From positions 434,001-498,000 of the forward strand of contig NZ_CP114264.1 in assembly GCF_027105055.1 (NCBI RefSeq): 64,000 bases of DNA. The letters are read 5' to 3'. Position numbers and translations under genes: made by a program. Every line of letters starts with the position of its first letter. Position 1 is the first letter of the stretch. The notes under the pieces were generated by a model, which was not told the origin of the DNA, did not search any database, and worked only from the letters and a program-made list of their open reading frames with translations. Origin of the DNA: Acinetobacter sp. TR3. GTDB lineage: Bacteria > Pseudomonadota > Gammaproteobacteria > Pseudomonadales > Moraxellaceae. Positions 1 through 10,134 of this stretch are shown piece after piece.

Positions 1-131
1 CGCCATTGAATTGCCCAAGGTAAGATTGCTAAGAGCATGAGAAAAGTGATGGCGATCCAGATTTTCCAATACTTAGGGAGTAAAAATTCCCATTGAAACT
101 CGCCAGGGATATAAGACTGCTTTTGACTCAT
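1..131 (-). CDS. LpxL/HtrB-family lipid A acyltransferase, 5' end only
   Basis: Only the first 43 codons are in the window; the gene continues past base 1. The readable N-terminus has a short polar stretch, then LLPKYWKIWIAITFLMLLAI, which matches the amphipathic/membrane start of the LpxL (HtrB) and LpxM lauroyl/myristoyl acyltransferases (E. coli LpxL has the comparable LLHPRYWLTWLGIGVLW). These inner-membrane enzymes add secondary acyl chains to lipid A. The ATG at 131 is the only start in this frame here, and no strong Shine-Dalgarno is visible. Which of LpxL or LpxM it is cannot be decided from the fragment, since the catalytic HX4D motif lies outside the window. Confidence 0.6.
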   Translation of the reverse strand, partial: MSQKQSYIPGEFQWEFLLPKYWKIWIAITFLMLLAILPWAIQW

Positions 132-268
132 AAACTCGAAATATGAATAACGTTGAATTTTGAAGCAGTGTAGCATGAAGTCGGTTTAGTAATTTAAATG
201 TTAAATAAAACCGCAGTTGTTGTAGCGTAAATCAGCCATTAAACAGCTCTGATAAAGAGGAGAAGATT

Positions 269-796
269 TTGAAAAGTATAAAAATAATGAAAGGAGATAT
301 TACCCAAATCACGGTAGATGCAATTGTTAATGCGGCCAATACTTCACTATTAGGTGGTGGAGGTGTAGATGGTGCAATTCATCGTCGTGGTGGTGTAGCG
401 ATTTTGGCAGATTGTCAAAAGATTCGTGCCAAGCAAGGTGGTTGTGCAGTTGGCGAAGCGGTCATGACCACCGCGGGGAATCTACCAGCAAAATATGTGA
501 TTCATACTGTTGGACCAACATGGTTAAATGGTGAGAAAAACGAACCAATTTTATTAGAAAATGCTTATCGTAATAGTTTTAAACTCGCTGATCATCTGGG
601 TTTAAAAACAATCGCCTTTCCAAATATTTCAACAGGAATTTATCGGTTTCCTAAACAGCGTGCTGCTCAAATCGCTTTTACAGTGATTAATGACGAGTTA
701 AAACAAAGTCAGTCAGTCCAAGAAGTAATTTTTGTTTGTTTTGATGATGAAAATTTTAATATTTATCATTCATTAAAAGATGATTTTGAAATCTAA
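269..796 (+). CDS. O-acetyl-ADP-ribose deacetylase-like macrodomain protein
   Basis: A 175-residue single macrodomain of the YmdB/MacroD type, which hydrolyses O-acetyl-ADP-ribose and can remove mono-ADP-ribose from proteins. The ADP-ribose pocket is clear: [16 protein letters not shown] near the N-terminus, the glycine-rich loop [16 protein letters not shown] around residue 28, and the second loop [12 protein letters not shown] around residue 117. Length and motif order fit the whole family, so it is complete. The start is a TTG at 269, chosen because GAGGAG lies six bases upstream; the next ATG (287) would cut into the first strand. It is monocistronic and converges on uup with a shared hairpin between them. 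Confidence 0.88.
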   Translation: MKSIKIMKGDITQITVDAIVNAANTSLLGGGGVDGAIHRRGGVAILADCQKIRAKQGGCAVGEAVMTTAGNLPAKYVIHTVGPTWLNGEKNEPILLENAYRNSFKLADHLGLKTIAFPNISTGIYRFPKQRAAQIAFTVINDELKQSQSVQEVIFVCFDDENFNIYHSLKDDFEI

Positions 797-816
797 GCAC
801 TCATTGGATTTTAATA

Positions 817-845
817 GAGCATCTATCATTTATGGATAGATGCTC
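817..845. terminator. Bidirectional terminator between macrodomain gene and uup
   Basis: GAGCATCTATC and GATAGATGCTC form an 11-bp perfect stem around a short AT-rich loop, placed between two convergent genes. No long T run follows on either side, so termination strength is uncertain. Confidence 0.6.
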
Positions 846-854
846 ATCATCTGA

Positions 855-2765
855 TTAATTGCCTTTCGACATATTTTCTAAGATGTCCCAACGTTCCAAC
901 TTCTCAAGCAAAGATTCTTCAATTTCTGCTAAACGTTGACTCGCCAAAGTTGCAGCATTAGCGTCAGAGACAAACCAAGAACCATCTGCAAGCTTTGCTG
1001 AAAGTTCTGCTTGTTCTTTTTCAAGTTTTTCCATTTCAGCAGGAAGTTGTTCTAACTCACGTTGGTCTTTATAACTGAGTTTGACTTTTTTAGGCGCTGA
1101 TGCCGCGGCGGCAGCCGCTTCTGCTTTGGCTTGCGCTTTCTTAACATCACTTTTTTGATCGACAACTTTGTCATCTGGGCGTTGTTCTAAGTAATCTTGA
1201 TAACCACCAACGTATTCATCAATATTACCTTTGCCGTCAAAAACCCACGTTGAAGTCACGACATTATCCATAAAGGCACGGTCATGTGAGATCAATAACA
1301 AAGTGCCTTTATACTCAGATAACATCTCTTCAAGCAACTCAAGTGTCACCATATCTAAGTCATTGGTAGGCTCATCCATCACGATTAAGTTCGATGGTTT
1401 CAATAACAGTTTTGCCAATAAGATACGGTTTCTCTCACCACCCGACAGTGCTTTCACTGGTGTACGTGCACGCTCTGGTGAGAATAAAAAGTCTTGTAAA
1501 TAACTATAGATATGACGACGGTTACCATTTACATCAACAAAATCAGAACCTTCAGAAACGTTGGCCATCACTGTTTTTTCAAGGTCTAAGGCGTTACGTA
1601 GTTGATCAAAATAAGCAACTTCTAATTGAGTACCTGTTTTAACTGAACCTGCGTGTTCGATTTCACCCAAAATAGCTTTAATCAGTGTGGTTTTACCGAC
1701 ACCATTATCGCCCACTAAACCGATACGATCTCCACGAAGAACCAGTGCTGAGAAATCTTTGATAATCGGCGCATTATCACCAAAGGTGACACTTAAATGT
1801 TCAATTTCAAATACCAATTTACCTGAACGATTGGCATCTTGGGTCGCCATGCTGACTTTGCCTTGTTGCGAGCGACGAGCTTTAGATTGCTCACGTAAAT
1901 CTTTTAGTGCACGAACACGACCTTCATTACGTGTACGACGAGCCTTGATGCCTTGACGAATCCATGCTTCTTCTTCAGCTAATTTTTTATCAAATAAAGC
2001 ATTTTGTTTTTCTTCTGCTTCCATTTGCTGTGCTTTAAGATCTAAATAGCGTGAATAGTTACCTTCATAGCTACGTAAAATACCACGATCTAGTTCAACA
2101 ATACGGGTTGCAATGCTATCCACAAATGAACGGTCATGTGAGATAAATAATAAGGTTAGATTATTTTGATCAAGCAGGAATTTCTCTAACCATTCAATAC
2201 TTTCTACATCTAAATGGTTGGTAGGTTCATCGAGTAATAGCACATCTGGTTGAGTCAGTAATGCACGTGCCAATAATACGCGACGTTTACGACCACCCGA
2301 TAAATCTGCAAGATCGGCATTTGGATCAAGTCCCATTTTACTGAGAATCGAATTTACTTTATTTTCTAATGCCCAACCATCAAGCTGATCAAGCTTGTGT
2401 TGTAACATTCCCATATGATCACAGGCTTCCATATCACCCAACACACAAGCATCACTTGCCTCGTGATACGCTTTAAGTACAGCCGCCGCTTCACCTGCGC
2501 CATCTGCCACGATATCAGCCACTTTACCTGAGTCCATTGGTACATCTTGGGCTAACATTGAAACAGTTAAACCATTTTGAATTGAAACTTCACCTGTATC
2601 AGGCAATAAGCTTCCCTCAATCAGTTTAAGTAAAGTAGACTTACCTTCACCATTACGACCGATTAAACAGACTCGTTCGCCACGTTCTAGGTTAAAGTTC
2701 GCGCCGTCGAGTAGGGCAGGCCCACCAAATGCGAGGTGGACATCCCTTAAAGTAATATAGGCCAT
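855..2765 (-). CDS. uup: ABC-F ATPase Uup
   Basis: 636 residues with two ABC ATPase domains and no membrane segments, the ABC-F plan of ribosome-associated ATPases. Domain 1 has Walker A GRNGEGKST (residues 36-44), signature LSGGRKRR and Walker B LLLDEPTNHLD. Domain 2 has GDNGVGKTT, signature LSGGERNR and Walker B LIVMDEPTNDLD. A charged linker joins them, and a Lys/Ala-rich stretch plus a predicted coiled coil (about residues 545-636) forms the C-terminal DNA/RNA-binding extension that separates Uup from EttA and YheS. Family members affect ribosome function and transposon precise excision. The gene is single and is divergent from slyX, with only about 20-30 bases between their starts. Confidence 0.92.
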   Translation of the reverse strand: MAYITLRDVHLAFGGPALLDGANFNLERGERVCLIGRNGEGKSTLLKLIEGSLLPDTGEVSIQNGLTVSMLAQDVPMDSGKVADIVADGAGEAAAVLKAYHEASDACVLGDMEACDHMGMLQHKLDQLDGWALENKVNSILSKMGLDPNADLADLSGGRKRRVLLARALLTQPDVLLLDEPTNHLDVESIEWLEKFLLDQNNLTLLFISHDRSFVDSIATRIVELDRGILRSYEGNYSRYLDLKAQQMEAEEKQNALFDKKLAEEEAWIRQGIKARRTRNEGRVRALKDLREQSKARRSQQGKVSMATQDANRSGKLVFEIEHLSVTFGDNAPIIKDFSALVLRGDRIGLVGDNGVGKTTLIKAILGEIEHAGSVKTGTQLEVAYFDQLRNALDLEKTVMANVSEGSDFVDVNGNRRHIYSYLQDFLFSPERARTPVKALSGGERNRILLAKLLLKPSNLIVMDEPTNDLDMVTLELLEEMLSEYKGTLLLISHDRAFMDNVVTSTWVFDGKGNIDEYVGGYQDYLEQRPDDKVVDQKSDVKKAQAKAEAAAAAASAPKKVKLSYKDQRELEQLPAEMEKLEKEQAELSAKLADGSWFVSDANAATLASQRLAEIEESLLEKLERWDILENMSKGN

Positions 2766-2797
2766 AATGTTTCCTAAAAGCTCAGATGAGGTCTGAA

Positions 2798-3043
2798 ATG
2801 ACTAAACAACAAAATTGTGATGATCACGCGTCATTGTCCGCACCCATTGAAGATTTGCAAGTCCGAATTGCATTTTTAGACGATTTAGTTGAACAATTGA
2901 ATGAACAGCTTGCGATTCAGACTCAAGAAATCGCAATTTTAAAAAAACAAATGCAACTTTTATATCGTCGAGTTGAATCATCAGATTTATCAGAAGGGAT
3001 TGCGCCTTTTGATCCAATGAGTGATAAACCACCGCATTATTGA
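2798..3043 (+). CDS. slyX: SlyX family protein
   Basis: A small coiled-coil protein of about 81 residues. The heptad-rich stretch from IEDLQVRIAFLDDLVEQLN to QMQLLYRR and the C-terminal SDKPPHY tail are the family hallmarks. The molecular function is unknown. An ATG at 2786 is in frame, but the ATG at 2798 is preferred because AGATGAGG-type sequence lies before it and the SlyX core begins just after. It is divergent from uup, sharing a very short intergenic region in which the two promoters must overlap. Confidence 0.85.
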   Translation: MTKQQNCDDHASLSAPIEDLQVRIAFLDDLVEQLNEQLAIQTQEIAILKKQMQLLYRRVESSDLSEGIAPFDPMSDKPPHY

Positions 3044-3247
3044 TCATATAGATGTTGAATAATAAGGATCTGAGTTAAAACTTAGTCATGCTCTTAGGGA
3101 AAAATATTTTTAAATTTCAGAATAACAACGTGAAATTACGATTATATCGTCAGGTTTAACTTCTTATTCTGAATAGAATAGCAAGGAAAACTTGCGTTTT
3201 TGATTCAAGTTATGTAACGCTAATAAAAGAAAGTTTTGGGCTAGTTT

Positions 3248-3697
3248 ATGAGTAATGTTGGAATTTGGATTACAGTTGCGATTGTATTATTTGTATTAGG
3301 CTCAATTTTTGGTCTACGCGTGAGTCCTCGAGAAAAAGCACTGGGGATGATGCGAGATCAGGCTCGGAAAATGGGATTACATCCACGTTTAATCGTCGCA
3401 CCTGACTGGACGAAAATTCCAATGGCTTCTGAAAAGCGTGCCAGTATGGTGGCTTATTATAGTGTACTGATTCCAGAAGGTCGTTTAGCTTTAATGCGTG
3501 CAAGAGTCGTGGATGGCAAACTTCAAGTTGTTCAAGGGGATCAGAAATTTAATGATTCACCCATTGCATTAACAGGAGTTTATGCTATTGATATGCAGGC
3601 GAACTGTGTCGGGCTATATTGGGATGAAGAAACTGATTTAAGAGCCACTCAGCTTGAAGCAATGAAAGCATATTTACATGAATTAGCTCAGCGCTAA
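3248..3697 (+). CDS. Conserved membrane-anchored hypothetical protein
   Basis: A 149-residue protein that I do not recognise. An N-terminal hydrophobic segment (about residues 6-23, IWITVAIVLFVLGSIFGL) looks like a single transmembrane anchor or uncleaved signal. The rest is soluble and mixed alpha/beta, with a basic stretch (SPREKALGMMRDQARKMG) directly after the anchor, suggesting a cytoplasmic domain. It lies 33 bases upstream of topA on the same strand and could be cotranscribed with it. The start at 3248 follows a weak AG-rich sequence. No catalytic motif was seen. Confidence 0.65.
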   Translation: MSNVGIWITVAIVLFVLGSIFGLRVSPREKALGMMRDQARKMGLHPRLIVAPDWTKIPMASEKRASMVAYYSVLIPEGRLALMRARVVDGKLQVVQGDQKFNDSPIALTGVYAIDMQANCVGLYWDEETDLRATQLEAMKAYLHELAQR

Positions 3698-3730
3698 TTA
3701 TTTGATTAATTATAGGAAAAACGATTTATT

Positions 3731-6370
3731 ATGGCGAATACTCCACGCTCTGCTTCAAAAAGCACAGCAGCACCAGCCTCTGCTGCAACGAAACGTGCCT
3801 TAGTGATTGTGGAGTCGCCTGCAAAAGCGAAAACCATTAATAAATATCTAGGGTCACAATTTGTGGTGAAGTCGTCGGTGGGTCATGTACGTGATCTACC
3901 AACAGGCGGTGGGGCAAAGTCTACTGAAAAAAAGCCTGTAACACGCGCTAAACTTACAGAAGAACAGAAAGCTGAGAAAGCTCAAACTGCACTTATTAAT
4001 CGTATGGGGGTTGATCCTGAACATGACTGGATTGCGCAATATGAAGTGCTTCCAGGTAAAGAACATGTCGTCGCTGAACTAAAAAAACTTGCCAAAGATG
4101 CTGATGCAATCTATCTCGCAACGGATTTGGATAGAGAAGGAGAAGCGATTGCTTGGCATTTAAGAGAAGTAATTGGCGGTGATGACAGTCGTTACCATCG
4201 TGTGGTGTTTAACGAGATTACGAAAAATGCCATTCAGGAAGCGTTTAAACAGCCAACACGTCTTGATTTAAATCGAGTGAACGCTCAGCAAGCACGTCGT
4301 TTCCTTGACCGTGTGGTGGGCTTTATGGTGTCGCCACTGTTGTGGGAAAAAATTGCCCGTGGTTTATCGGCAGGCCGTGTGCAATCGGTTGCGGTCAAAC
4401 TGGTGGTCGAGCGTGAACGTGAAATCCGTGCCTTTATCCCAGAAGAATACTGGCAAGTTTTTGCAGATACTTTGTCGAAGAAAGATGACATTCGTCTTGA
4501 AGCGGTTAAACAAGCCGGTAAGACGCTTAAACTTAAAAATAAAGCTGAAACCGATGCGCTATTAAGCGTATTAAAAGATGCTGAATATAAAGTTGCATTA
4601 CGTGAAGATAAACCTACCAAGGTTAATCCAAGTGCACCGTATATCACGTCGACTCTTCAACAAGCAGCAAGTACCCGTCTAGGTTTCTCTGTAAAGAAAA
4701 CCATGATGCTGGCGCAGCGTTTGTATGAAGGTGGTTTTATTACCTATATGCGTACTGACTCAACATTCTTGAGTGATGATGCGGTCAATATGGTACGTAA
4801 TCATATTCAGCAAAATTTTGGTGAAAAATATGTTCCTGCCAAGCCAAACCGTTATGGCAATAAAGCAGGCGCGCAAGAAGCCCATGAAGCGATTCGTCCA
4901 TCAGATGTTGGATTGACGGGGGATAAACTTGCAGGCGTTGAGCGTGATGCTCAGCGTTTATATGATTTGATCTGGCGTCAATTTGTCGCTTGTCAAATGA
5001 CACCAGCAGAATACCTGTCTTCGACTTTGACGGTTGAAGCATCAAATGTTGAATTAAAAGCCAAAGGCCGTACCTTGGTATTTGATGGCTTTACCCGTGT
5101 TCGTGGTGCCAATAAATCAGATGATGATATTTTATTGCCTGCGGTGAAAGTCGGCGAAGTACTCAAGTTAGAAAAACTTGATCCAAGCCAGCATTTTACC
5201 AAACCACCTGCACGCTTTACAGAAGCATCTTTGGTGAAAGAATTAGAGAAAAAAGGCATTGGCCGTCCATCGACTTATGCTGCGATTATCTCGACCATTC
5301 AAGAACGTGGTTATGTGAAGCTGGAAAACCGTCGTCTCTTTGCAGAGAAGATGGGCGAGATTGTCACCGACCGTCTTGATGAAAGTTTTAATAACCTGAT
5401 GAATTATGCATTCACTGCAGATTTAGAAGGTCAGTTAGACCGTGTGGCGACAGGTGAGCGTAATTGGAAAGAGTTGCTGGATACCTTCTACGGTGACTTC
5501 AAGAAACGTTTGACCAATGCGCAGGGTGAAAGCGGCATGCGCCGTAATCAGCCTGTCGAAGTTGCTGATGTATCTTGTCCTGAATGTTCGCGTCCAATGC
5601 AAGTTCGTACTGGAACAACGGGTGTATTCTTGGGGTGTTCAGGTTATAACCTGCCACCGAAAGAGCGTTGTAAAGGCACACTTAACTTAACACCAGTCGA
5701 GTCTTTGGCGGCATTGTCGGATGATGATGGTGCTGAAACTGCTGATTTGATGTCGAAACACCGTTGTTCTAAATGCGGTACAGCAATGGACAGTTATGTA
5801 GTCGATGGTGGTCGTAAATTGCATGTTTGTGGTAATAACCCAGATTGTGATGGTTACGAAGTCGAAGAAGGCGAATTCAAGATTAAGGGCTATGACGGTC
5901 CAACCATTCCATGTGATAAATGTGATGGTGATATGCAGTTAAAGACAGGTCGTTTTGGTCCGTACTTCGCTTGTTCAAGCTGTGACAATACCCGTAAAGT
6001 ATTAAAGAGCGGTCAACCAGCACCGCCGCGTGTTGATCCAATCAAAATGGAACACTTACGTTCAGCCAAGTATGATGATTTCTTCGTGTTACGTGATGGT
6101 GCGGCAGGTCTGTTCTTAGCAGCCAGCAAATTTCCGAAAATTCGTGAAACACGTGCACCGAAAGTGGCTGAATTACGTAGTGTTGCTGAGCAGCTTGATC
6201 CGAAATATCAGTTCTTGTTAGAAGCACCAGATGTCGATCCAGAAGGCAATCCAACGGTAGTGAAATTCAGCCGTAAGAACCAAGCACAGTATGTAGGTTC
6301 TGAAACCGCTGAAGGGAAGCAAACCAAGTGGAGTCTAGTGTTCCAAGATGGGAAATGGGTAGAAGCTTAG
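3731..6370 (+). CDS. topA: DNA topoisomerase I
   Basis: An 879-residue type IA topoisomerase that relaxes negative supercoils by cutting one strand through a 5'-phosphotyrosine. The Toprim domain starts with [18 protein letters not shown] (about 24-41) and carries the metal-binding [12 protein letters not shown] (132-143). The active-site tyrosine is Tyr339 in [10 protein letters not shown]. The C-terminus contains three Cys4-type zinc-ribbon modules: CPEC...CKGT, CSKC...NPDC and CDKCDGD...CSSC. A low-complexity Ser/Ala/Lys stretch precedes the Toprim domain, and an insert rich in Lys/Glu follows GGGAKST. Length and domain order match intact TopA from related bacteria. Confidence 0.97.
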   Translation: MANTPRSASKSTAAPASAATKRALVIVESPAKAKTINKYLGSQFVVKSSVGHVRDLPTGGGAKSTEKKPVTRAKLTEEQKAEKAQTALINRMGVDPEHDWIAQYEVLPGKEHVVAELKKLAKDADAIYLATDLDREGEAIAWHLREVIGGDDSRYHRVVFNEITKNAIQEAFKQPTRLDLNRVNAQQARRFLDRVVGFMVSPLLWEKIARGLSAGRVQSVAVKLVVEREREIRAFIPEEYWQVFADTLSKKDDIRLEAVKQAGKTLKLKNKAETDALLSVLKDAEYKVALREDKPTKVNPSAPYITSTLQQAASTRLGFSVKKTMMLAQRLYEGGFITYMRTDSTFLSDDAVNMVRNHIQQNFGEKYVPAKPNRYGNKAGAQEAHEAIRPSDVGLTGDKLAGVERDAQRLYDLIWRQFVACQMTPAEYLSSTLTVEASNVELKAKGRTLVFDGFTRVRGANKSDDDILLPAVKVGEVLKLEKLDPSQHFTKPPARFTEASLVKELEKKGIGRPSTYAAIISTIQERGYVKLENRRLFAEKMGEIVTDRLDESFNNLMNYAFTADLEGQLDRVATGERNWKELLDTFYGDFKKRLTNAQGESGMRRNQPVEVADVSCPECSRPMQVRTGTTGVFLGCSGYNLPPKERCKGTLNLTPVESLAALSDDDGAETADLMSKHRCSKCGTAMDSYVVDGGRKLHVCGNNPDCDGYEVEEGEFKIKGYDGPTIPCDKCDGDMQLKTGRFGPYFACSSCDNTRKVLKSGQPAPPRVDPIKMEHLRSAKYDDFFVLRDGAAGLFLAASKFPKIRETRAPKVAELRSVAEQLDPKYQFLLEAPDVDPEGNPTVVKFSRKNQAQYVGSETAEGKQTKWSLVFQDGKWVEA

Positions 6371-6387
6371 TGATTTAAGTGTTAAGA

Positions 6388-6416
6388 AAATGCTGGCAAT
6401 TGCTGGCATTTTTTAT
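6388..6416 (+). terminator. Terminator after topA
   Basis: AAAATGC pairs with GCATTTT around a nested GGCAATTGCT core (two wobble pairs), followed by a T-rich tract. It is placed 18 bases after the topA stop. Confidence 0.65.
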
Positions 6417-6461
6417 TGAGTAAAGAAAAATAATAATGACTTTGGGTTGGGGAAGAAGTTC

Positions 6462-7220
6462 ATGTGGAAAAATATCCGAGTTGCATGCTTATTGCTGGTG
6501 TTGTTAATTGTTGCGATCAATACTTATCGTGATCAAAATCAGGATTGGAATCAGCCGATTAATGTATTGTTGCATCCGATTAATGCCGATGGTTTAGCTA
6601 CAACACAGCAGTATATTCAACAATTACAGCAAGATAACTTTTCCGAGGTCAAGCAATATTTAGAAAAAAACAGCCAGCAATATCGAGAGCAAAGCAGCTA
6701 CTTTATGGTTCAAATCGGACGGGAATTGCAACAAGCACCACCGAAGATGTCTGAGCAGCCAAGTATTCTGAATAATATTCTATGGAGCCTAAAGTTTCGC
6801 TTTTATGCATGGAAGCAGCATCAATCGATTGATGGTTCACCGAGTTTAACTCTATATCTGAATTTCTATGATCCGAAGCAAAATCGGGAACTCAAGCACT
6901 CAACTGCGCTGGAACGTGGACGAATTGGTTCAGTCAATCTGTTTGCCTCAGCTAAACAGACACAGCAAAATAATGTAGTGTTGGTGCATGAGTTATTGCA
7001 CGGTTTTGGCGCGACCGATAAATATAACTTAGCCAATGGTGAACCTATTTTCCCGATTGGCTATGCACAGGCAGATAAACAGCCGCTCTATCCACAGACT
7101 GAAGCTGAAATTATGGGAGGACGGATTCCGTTGTCCGAGCACAAAAGTAAAATGCCAAATGATTTAGAACAAACCGTGATCAGTGTGCTGACTGCACAAG
7201 AAATAGGCTGGATCAAATAA
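6462..7220 (+). CDS. Membrane-anchored gluzincin-like putative zinc metallopeptidase
   Basis: 252 residues. An N-terminal hydrophobic helix (about 5-20, VACLLLVLLIVAINTY) is a signal anchor, placing the rest in the periplasm. Near the C-terminus is VLVHELLHGFGATDKY, an HExxH zinc motif followed by Gly and Asp, as in metzincin/gluzincin-like peptidases; a third ligand could be the Asp or a downstream Glu/His (EIMGGRIPLSEH). This is the only functional clue; I do not know a named homologue. The ATG at 6462 is preferred over an in-frame TTG at 6447 because GGGGAAG lies 5-12 bases before it. Activity is inferred, not shown. Confidence 0.7.
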   Translation: MWKNIRVACLLLVLLIVAINTYRDQNQDWNQPINVLLHPINADGLATTQQYIQQLQQDNFSEVKQYLEKNSQQYREQSSYFMVQIGRELQQAPPKMSEQPSILNNILWSLKFRFYAWKQHQSIDGSPSLTLYLNFYDPKQNRELKHSTALERGRIGSVNLFASAKQTQQNNVVLVHELLHGFGATDKYNLANGEPIFPIGYAQADKQPLYPQTEAEIMGGRIPLSEHKSKMPNDLEQTVISVLTAQEIGWIK

Positions 7221-7399
7221 ATTGTGGATAAGTTTAACTTTACCCACATGGGATCACATAACTTACTAAAAGAAAAATAATGAAATAAAACACATGTTTT
7301 TCTGACATTCCATCATTAATTATCAACATGCCTTATACAGAAAAACATTTCAAAGACGCTCAAAATATAAATAGAACATTGATGATAAAAGAGTAAATA

Positions 7400-7972
7400 A
7401 TGATGAAAACCGTGGGTAATGATTTGATTCGTAATCAGCTCCACGCTGACCGTAAATGGTATCTGTTATTGGGTGTGTTATTGGTTGTTTTCGGTTTAAT
7501 TCTTTTAGCAGCTTTACCATTCGCAACTTTATCTGCTGTACTTTTATTTGGTGTCTTAATGATGCTTGGTGGCATTTTACATTTTATTGCCGCATTTATG
7601 GTATTTAAAGGGGGCACACGTTGGTTGTGGGCTTTGTTTAGTGTGCTATATCTAGCCGCTGGTTACTTTGCTTTTACCACACCTGTGATTACTGCGGTGG
7701 TCTTAACCAGCTTCTTAGCGATTGCGCTTATTATTGCAGGGGTGATCCGAACTGCAAATGCATTTATTCTTAGACCGATTTCTGGTTGGGGGTGGGTACT
7801 GTTTTCAGGCATCTTGACTTTATTAACTGGGGTTCTGATTTTATCATCACCTGATTCACCGTTTTGGGTGTTGGGGATCTTCCTTGCAATTGATATTTTA
7901 TTCCAAGGGATTAATTACCTGACTTTTGCGGGTGCAATTAAGCAGTTACCACATAGCTCAACCACAATTTAA
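7400..7972 (+). CDS. HdeD family (DUF308) membrane protein
   Basis: 190 residues made almost entirely of six hydrophobic helices in pairs, each pair with glycine-rich ends such as LFGVLMMLGGILHF and IALIIAGVIRTANAF. This is the repeated DUF308 plan of HdeD, an inner-membrane protein linked to acid resistance in E. coli. The last helix pair ends in GIFLAIDILFQGIN, also typical. The gene stands alone between two hairpins. The role in this organism is inferred only from the family; acid-stress function has not been generally shown outside enterics. Confidence 0.82.
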   Translation: MMKTVGNDLIRNQLHADRKWYLLLGVLLVVFGLILLAALPFATLSAVLLFGVLMMLGGILHFIAAFMVFKGGTRWLWALFSVLYLAAGYFAFTTPVITAVVLTSFLAIALIIAGVIRTANAFILRPISGWGWVLFSGILTLLTGVLILSSPDSPFWVLGIFLAIDILFQGINYLTFAGAIKQLPHSSTTI

Positions 7973-7987
7973 ACGATCAAGCTAAAA

Positions 7988-8018
7988 CTAAGAGCATGTA
8001 ATACACATGCTCTTTTTG
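7988..8018 (+). terminator. Terminator after HdeD-like gene
   Basis: AAGAGCATG pairs with CATGCTCTT around a short loop (TAATACA) and is followed by a T-rich run. Confidence 0.75.
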
Positions 8019-8090
8019 TTTTTGTAGTCGGAAACATTTCAATGGCTTGAGTCTGCTAAAATAGTATTTCGTTTTTAATTGACCGATTGT

Positions 8091-10070
8091 ATGACGCTTG
8101 CCAAGCTAATTGATGAACTGAATCCACAACAAAAACAAGCAGCCACAACCACGGCACAAAATTGTTTGGTCTTGGCTGGAGCAGGTTGTGGTAAAACCAA
8201 AACCATCGTGGCAAGAGCAGCATATTTAATTGATCAAGGTTTGCCAGCACAACAAATTCAGATTCTAACTTTTACCCGACGTGCGGCTAGTGAAATTGTC
8301 ACGCGGGTGGAACAACATATGGGCGCACAGGCCAAAGGTTTACGTGCATCAACCTTTCATACTTTTTGTATGTATCTTTTGCGCCGTAATCCACGTGCTT
8401 TTGGGTTGACCCAGTTCAGTATTATTGATCGAGATGATCAGTTGCTGATGTTCCGTCTGTTACGGGGTAAAGACAAGGGCAATGTGTTGCCGAAAGCGGC
8501 CGAATTGTGTGATCTCTATTCCTATGCGCGTAATACCAAAACTAAATTGTCAGATGCATTGGTTGAGCAGTTACCCCAAGCGCTTGAGTATAAAGCTCAA
8601 ATTGCTGAATTGATGAAAGCCTATGAGCAACGCAAGCAAGAACGTAATTTTCTAGATTATGATGACATCCTATCTATTGTTGCCGTGCATTTGCAAAGTT
8701 CACCAGAGTTAGTGAAGTGGGTCACTGGTTTTTGCTCTGCCTTATTGGTTGATGAAATGCAGGATACCAATCCACTGCAATGGGCTTTGTTACAGCCGAT
8801 GGTGGGCAAGGTCAAATTGTTTTGTGTCGGCGATGATGCGCAGTCAATTTATGGCTTTCGTGGCGCAGATTTTGAAAATATTCATCATTTTAAAGAACGA
8901 GTGCCTGATGCCGAAATACTGACTTTGGAAATGAATTATCGTTCGACCCAAGGTATTTTAGATTTATCCAATTGGCTGCTGGAGCAGAGCCAAATTGGAT
9001 ATGACAAACATCTACAGGCTTATCGGGGCAAAGGGTTAAAGCCACAACTGCATATCTTGAGCAATGAGTTTGAAGAAGCCAATTGGATTATTCAGGACTT
9101 GAATCGTCGTCATATGCAAGGTGCGGCTTGGGCAGAACATATGGTGTTGTTGCGCTCAGGTTTTAGTGGACGTTATTTGGAAGGTGCTTTGATTGCAGCC
9201 AATATCCCTTATCGTTTTGTTGGTGGGGTAAAACTGCTTGAATCGGCGCATGTTAAAGATGTCTTGAGCTTGCTTCGGGTCAGTGTTAATCCACAGGATG
9301 ATTTGGCTTGGATGCGTTTCCTGACGCTTTGGGATGGCGTGGGTGATGTGGGTGCTAGTAAATTGGCGCAAGAACTGATTCAACTGCCTGATATCGAAGC
9401 CCGTTGCCAACGTTTAGAGCGACATGGCAAAGTACCACAACAGGCGATTTTAATTTTGATGCAGCTCGATGTATTGCAGCAGCATGTTGAAGCTTGTATA
9501 GGCCTTGCACTGGATGCGCTAAATGAACAGCTGGAAAATAACTATAAAACTAAAGATTGGTCACGCCGTGTTAAAGACTTTGATTTGGTCAAGCAATTGG
9601 CACGTAAACACAGTGCTCTTGGGGAGTTCTTAGAGGAATACGTACTTGATCCAATTTCTATCTCAGAAATTGATAAAACGCCTGACCAAGATTTAGTGAC
9701 GCTGATTACCATCCATTCAGCCAAGGGTGCTGAACAAAAAGTCTGTTATGTGCCACATGTTTCTCCAAATCAATATCCTCATGCACGTGCACAAGGCGAT
9801 TTTGATGATGTTGAAGAAGAGCGTCGTGTGCTGTATGTGGCCTTAACACGTGCAGAAGATGAATTGATTTTGACCAAACAGAATTTAAATTTATGGTCAC
9901 AAGATCAATATGATGAGCTAGGAAGAAAAATAGAAAGTTACTTCCTCAATGATTTACCTCAACATTTAGTCGATGTTCAGATTCATCGAGATATTCCACA
10001 TGGCTATGGCCAAAGCAATCGTTCTCGCACGGCTGCAATCAATTTAGGTTTTGGGATTGATTTCGATTAA
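8091..10070 (+). CDS. UvrD/Rep-family superfamily 1 DNA helicase
   Basis: 659 residues with the full SF1A motif set: Q motif LNPQQKQAAT, Walker A LAGAGCGKTKTIVAR, motif Ia LTFTRRAASE, motif II LLVDEMQDTNPLQW (DEMQD rather than the usual DEFQD), motif III GDDAQSIYGFRGAD, motif IV NYRST, motif V VTLITIHSAKGAE and motif VI RRVLYVALTRAEDEL. It should unwind DNA 3' to 5' with ATP. It is shorter than UvrD or Rep (about 670-720) and belongs to the extra helicase paralogues common in Acinetobacter; the DNA substrate is unknown. A TTG at 8079 is in frame, but the ATG at 8091 sits closer to the Q motif as usual. Confidence 0.87.
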   Translation: MTLAKLIDELNPQQKQAATTTAQNCLVLAGAGCGKTKTIVARAAYLIDQGLPAQQIQILTFTRRAASEIVTRVEQHMGAQAKGLRASTFHTFCMYLLRRNPRAFGLTQFSIIDRDDQLLMFRLLRGKDKGNVLPKAAELCDLYSYARNTKTKLSDALVEQLPQALEYKAQIAELMKAYEQRKQERNFLDYDDILSIVAVHLQSSPELVKWVTGFCSALLVDEMQDTNPLQWALLQPMVGKVKLFCVGDDAQSIYGFRGADFENIHHFKERVPDAEILTLEMNYRSTQGILDLSNWLLEQSQIGYDKHLQAYRGKGLKPQLHILSNEFEEANWIIQDLNRRHMQGAAWAEHMVLLRSGFSGRYLEGALIAANIPYRFVGGVKLLESAHVKDVLSLLRVSVNPQDDLAWMRFLTLWDGVGDVGASKLAQELIQLPDIEARCQRLERHGKVPQQAILILMQLDVLQQHVEACIGLALDALNEQLENNYKTKDWSRRVKDFDLVKQLARKHSALGEFLEEYVLDPISISEIDKTPDQDLVTLITIHSAKGAEQKVCYVPHVSPNQYPHARAQGDFDDVEEERRVLYVALTRAEDELILTKQNLNLWSQDQYDELGRKIESYFLNDLPQHLVDVQIHRDIPHGYGQSNRSRTAAINLGFGIDFD

Positions 10071-10134
10071 ACTAGGCAGATTCAATTTCTTTTGATTCAT
10101 TGATTCTACAATGAATCATCTTTTAGGTTTTAGC

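Noticed and set aside
4285..6254. Several antisense ORFs within topA
   Set aside because: They are shadows of a strongly conserved coding gene and lack independent signals.
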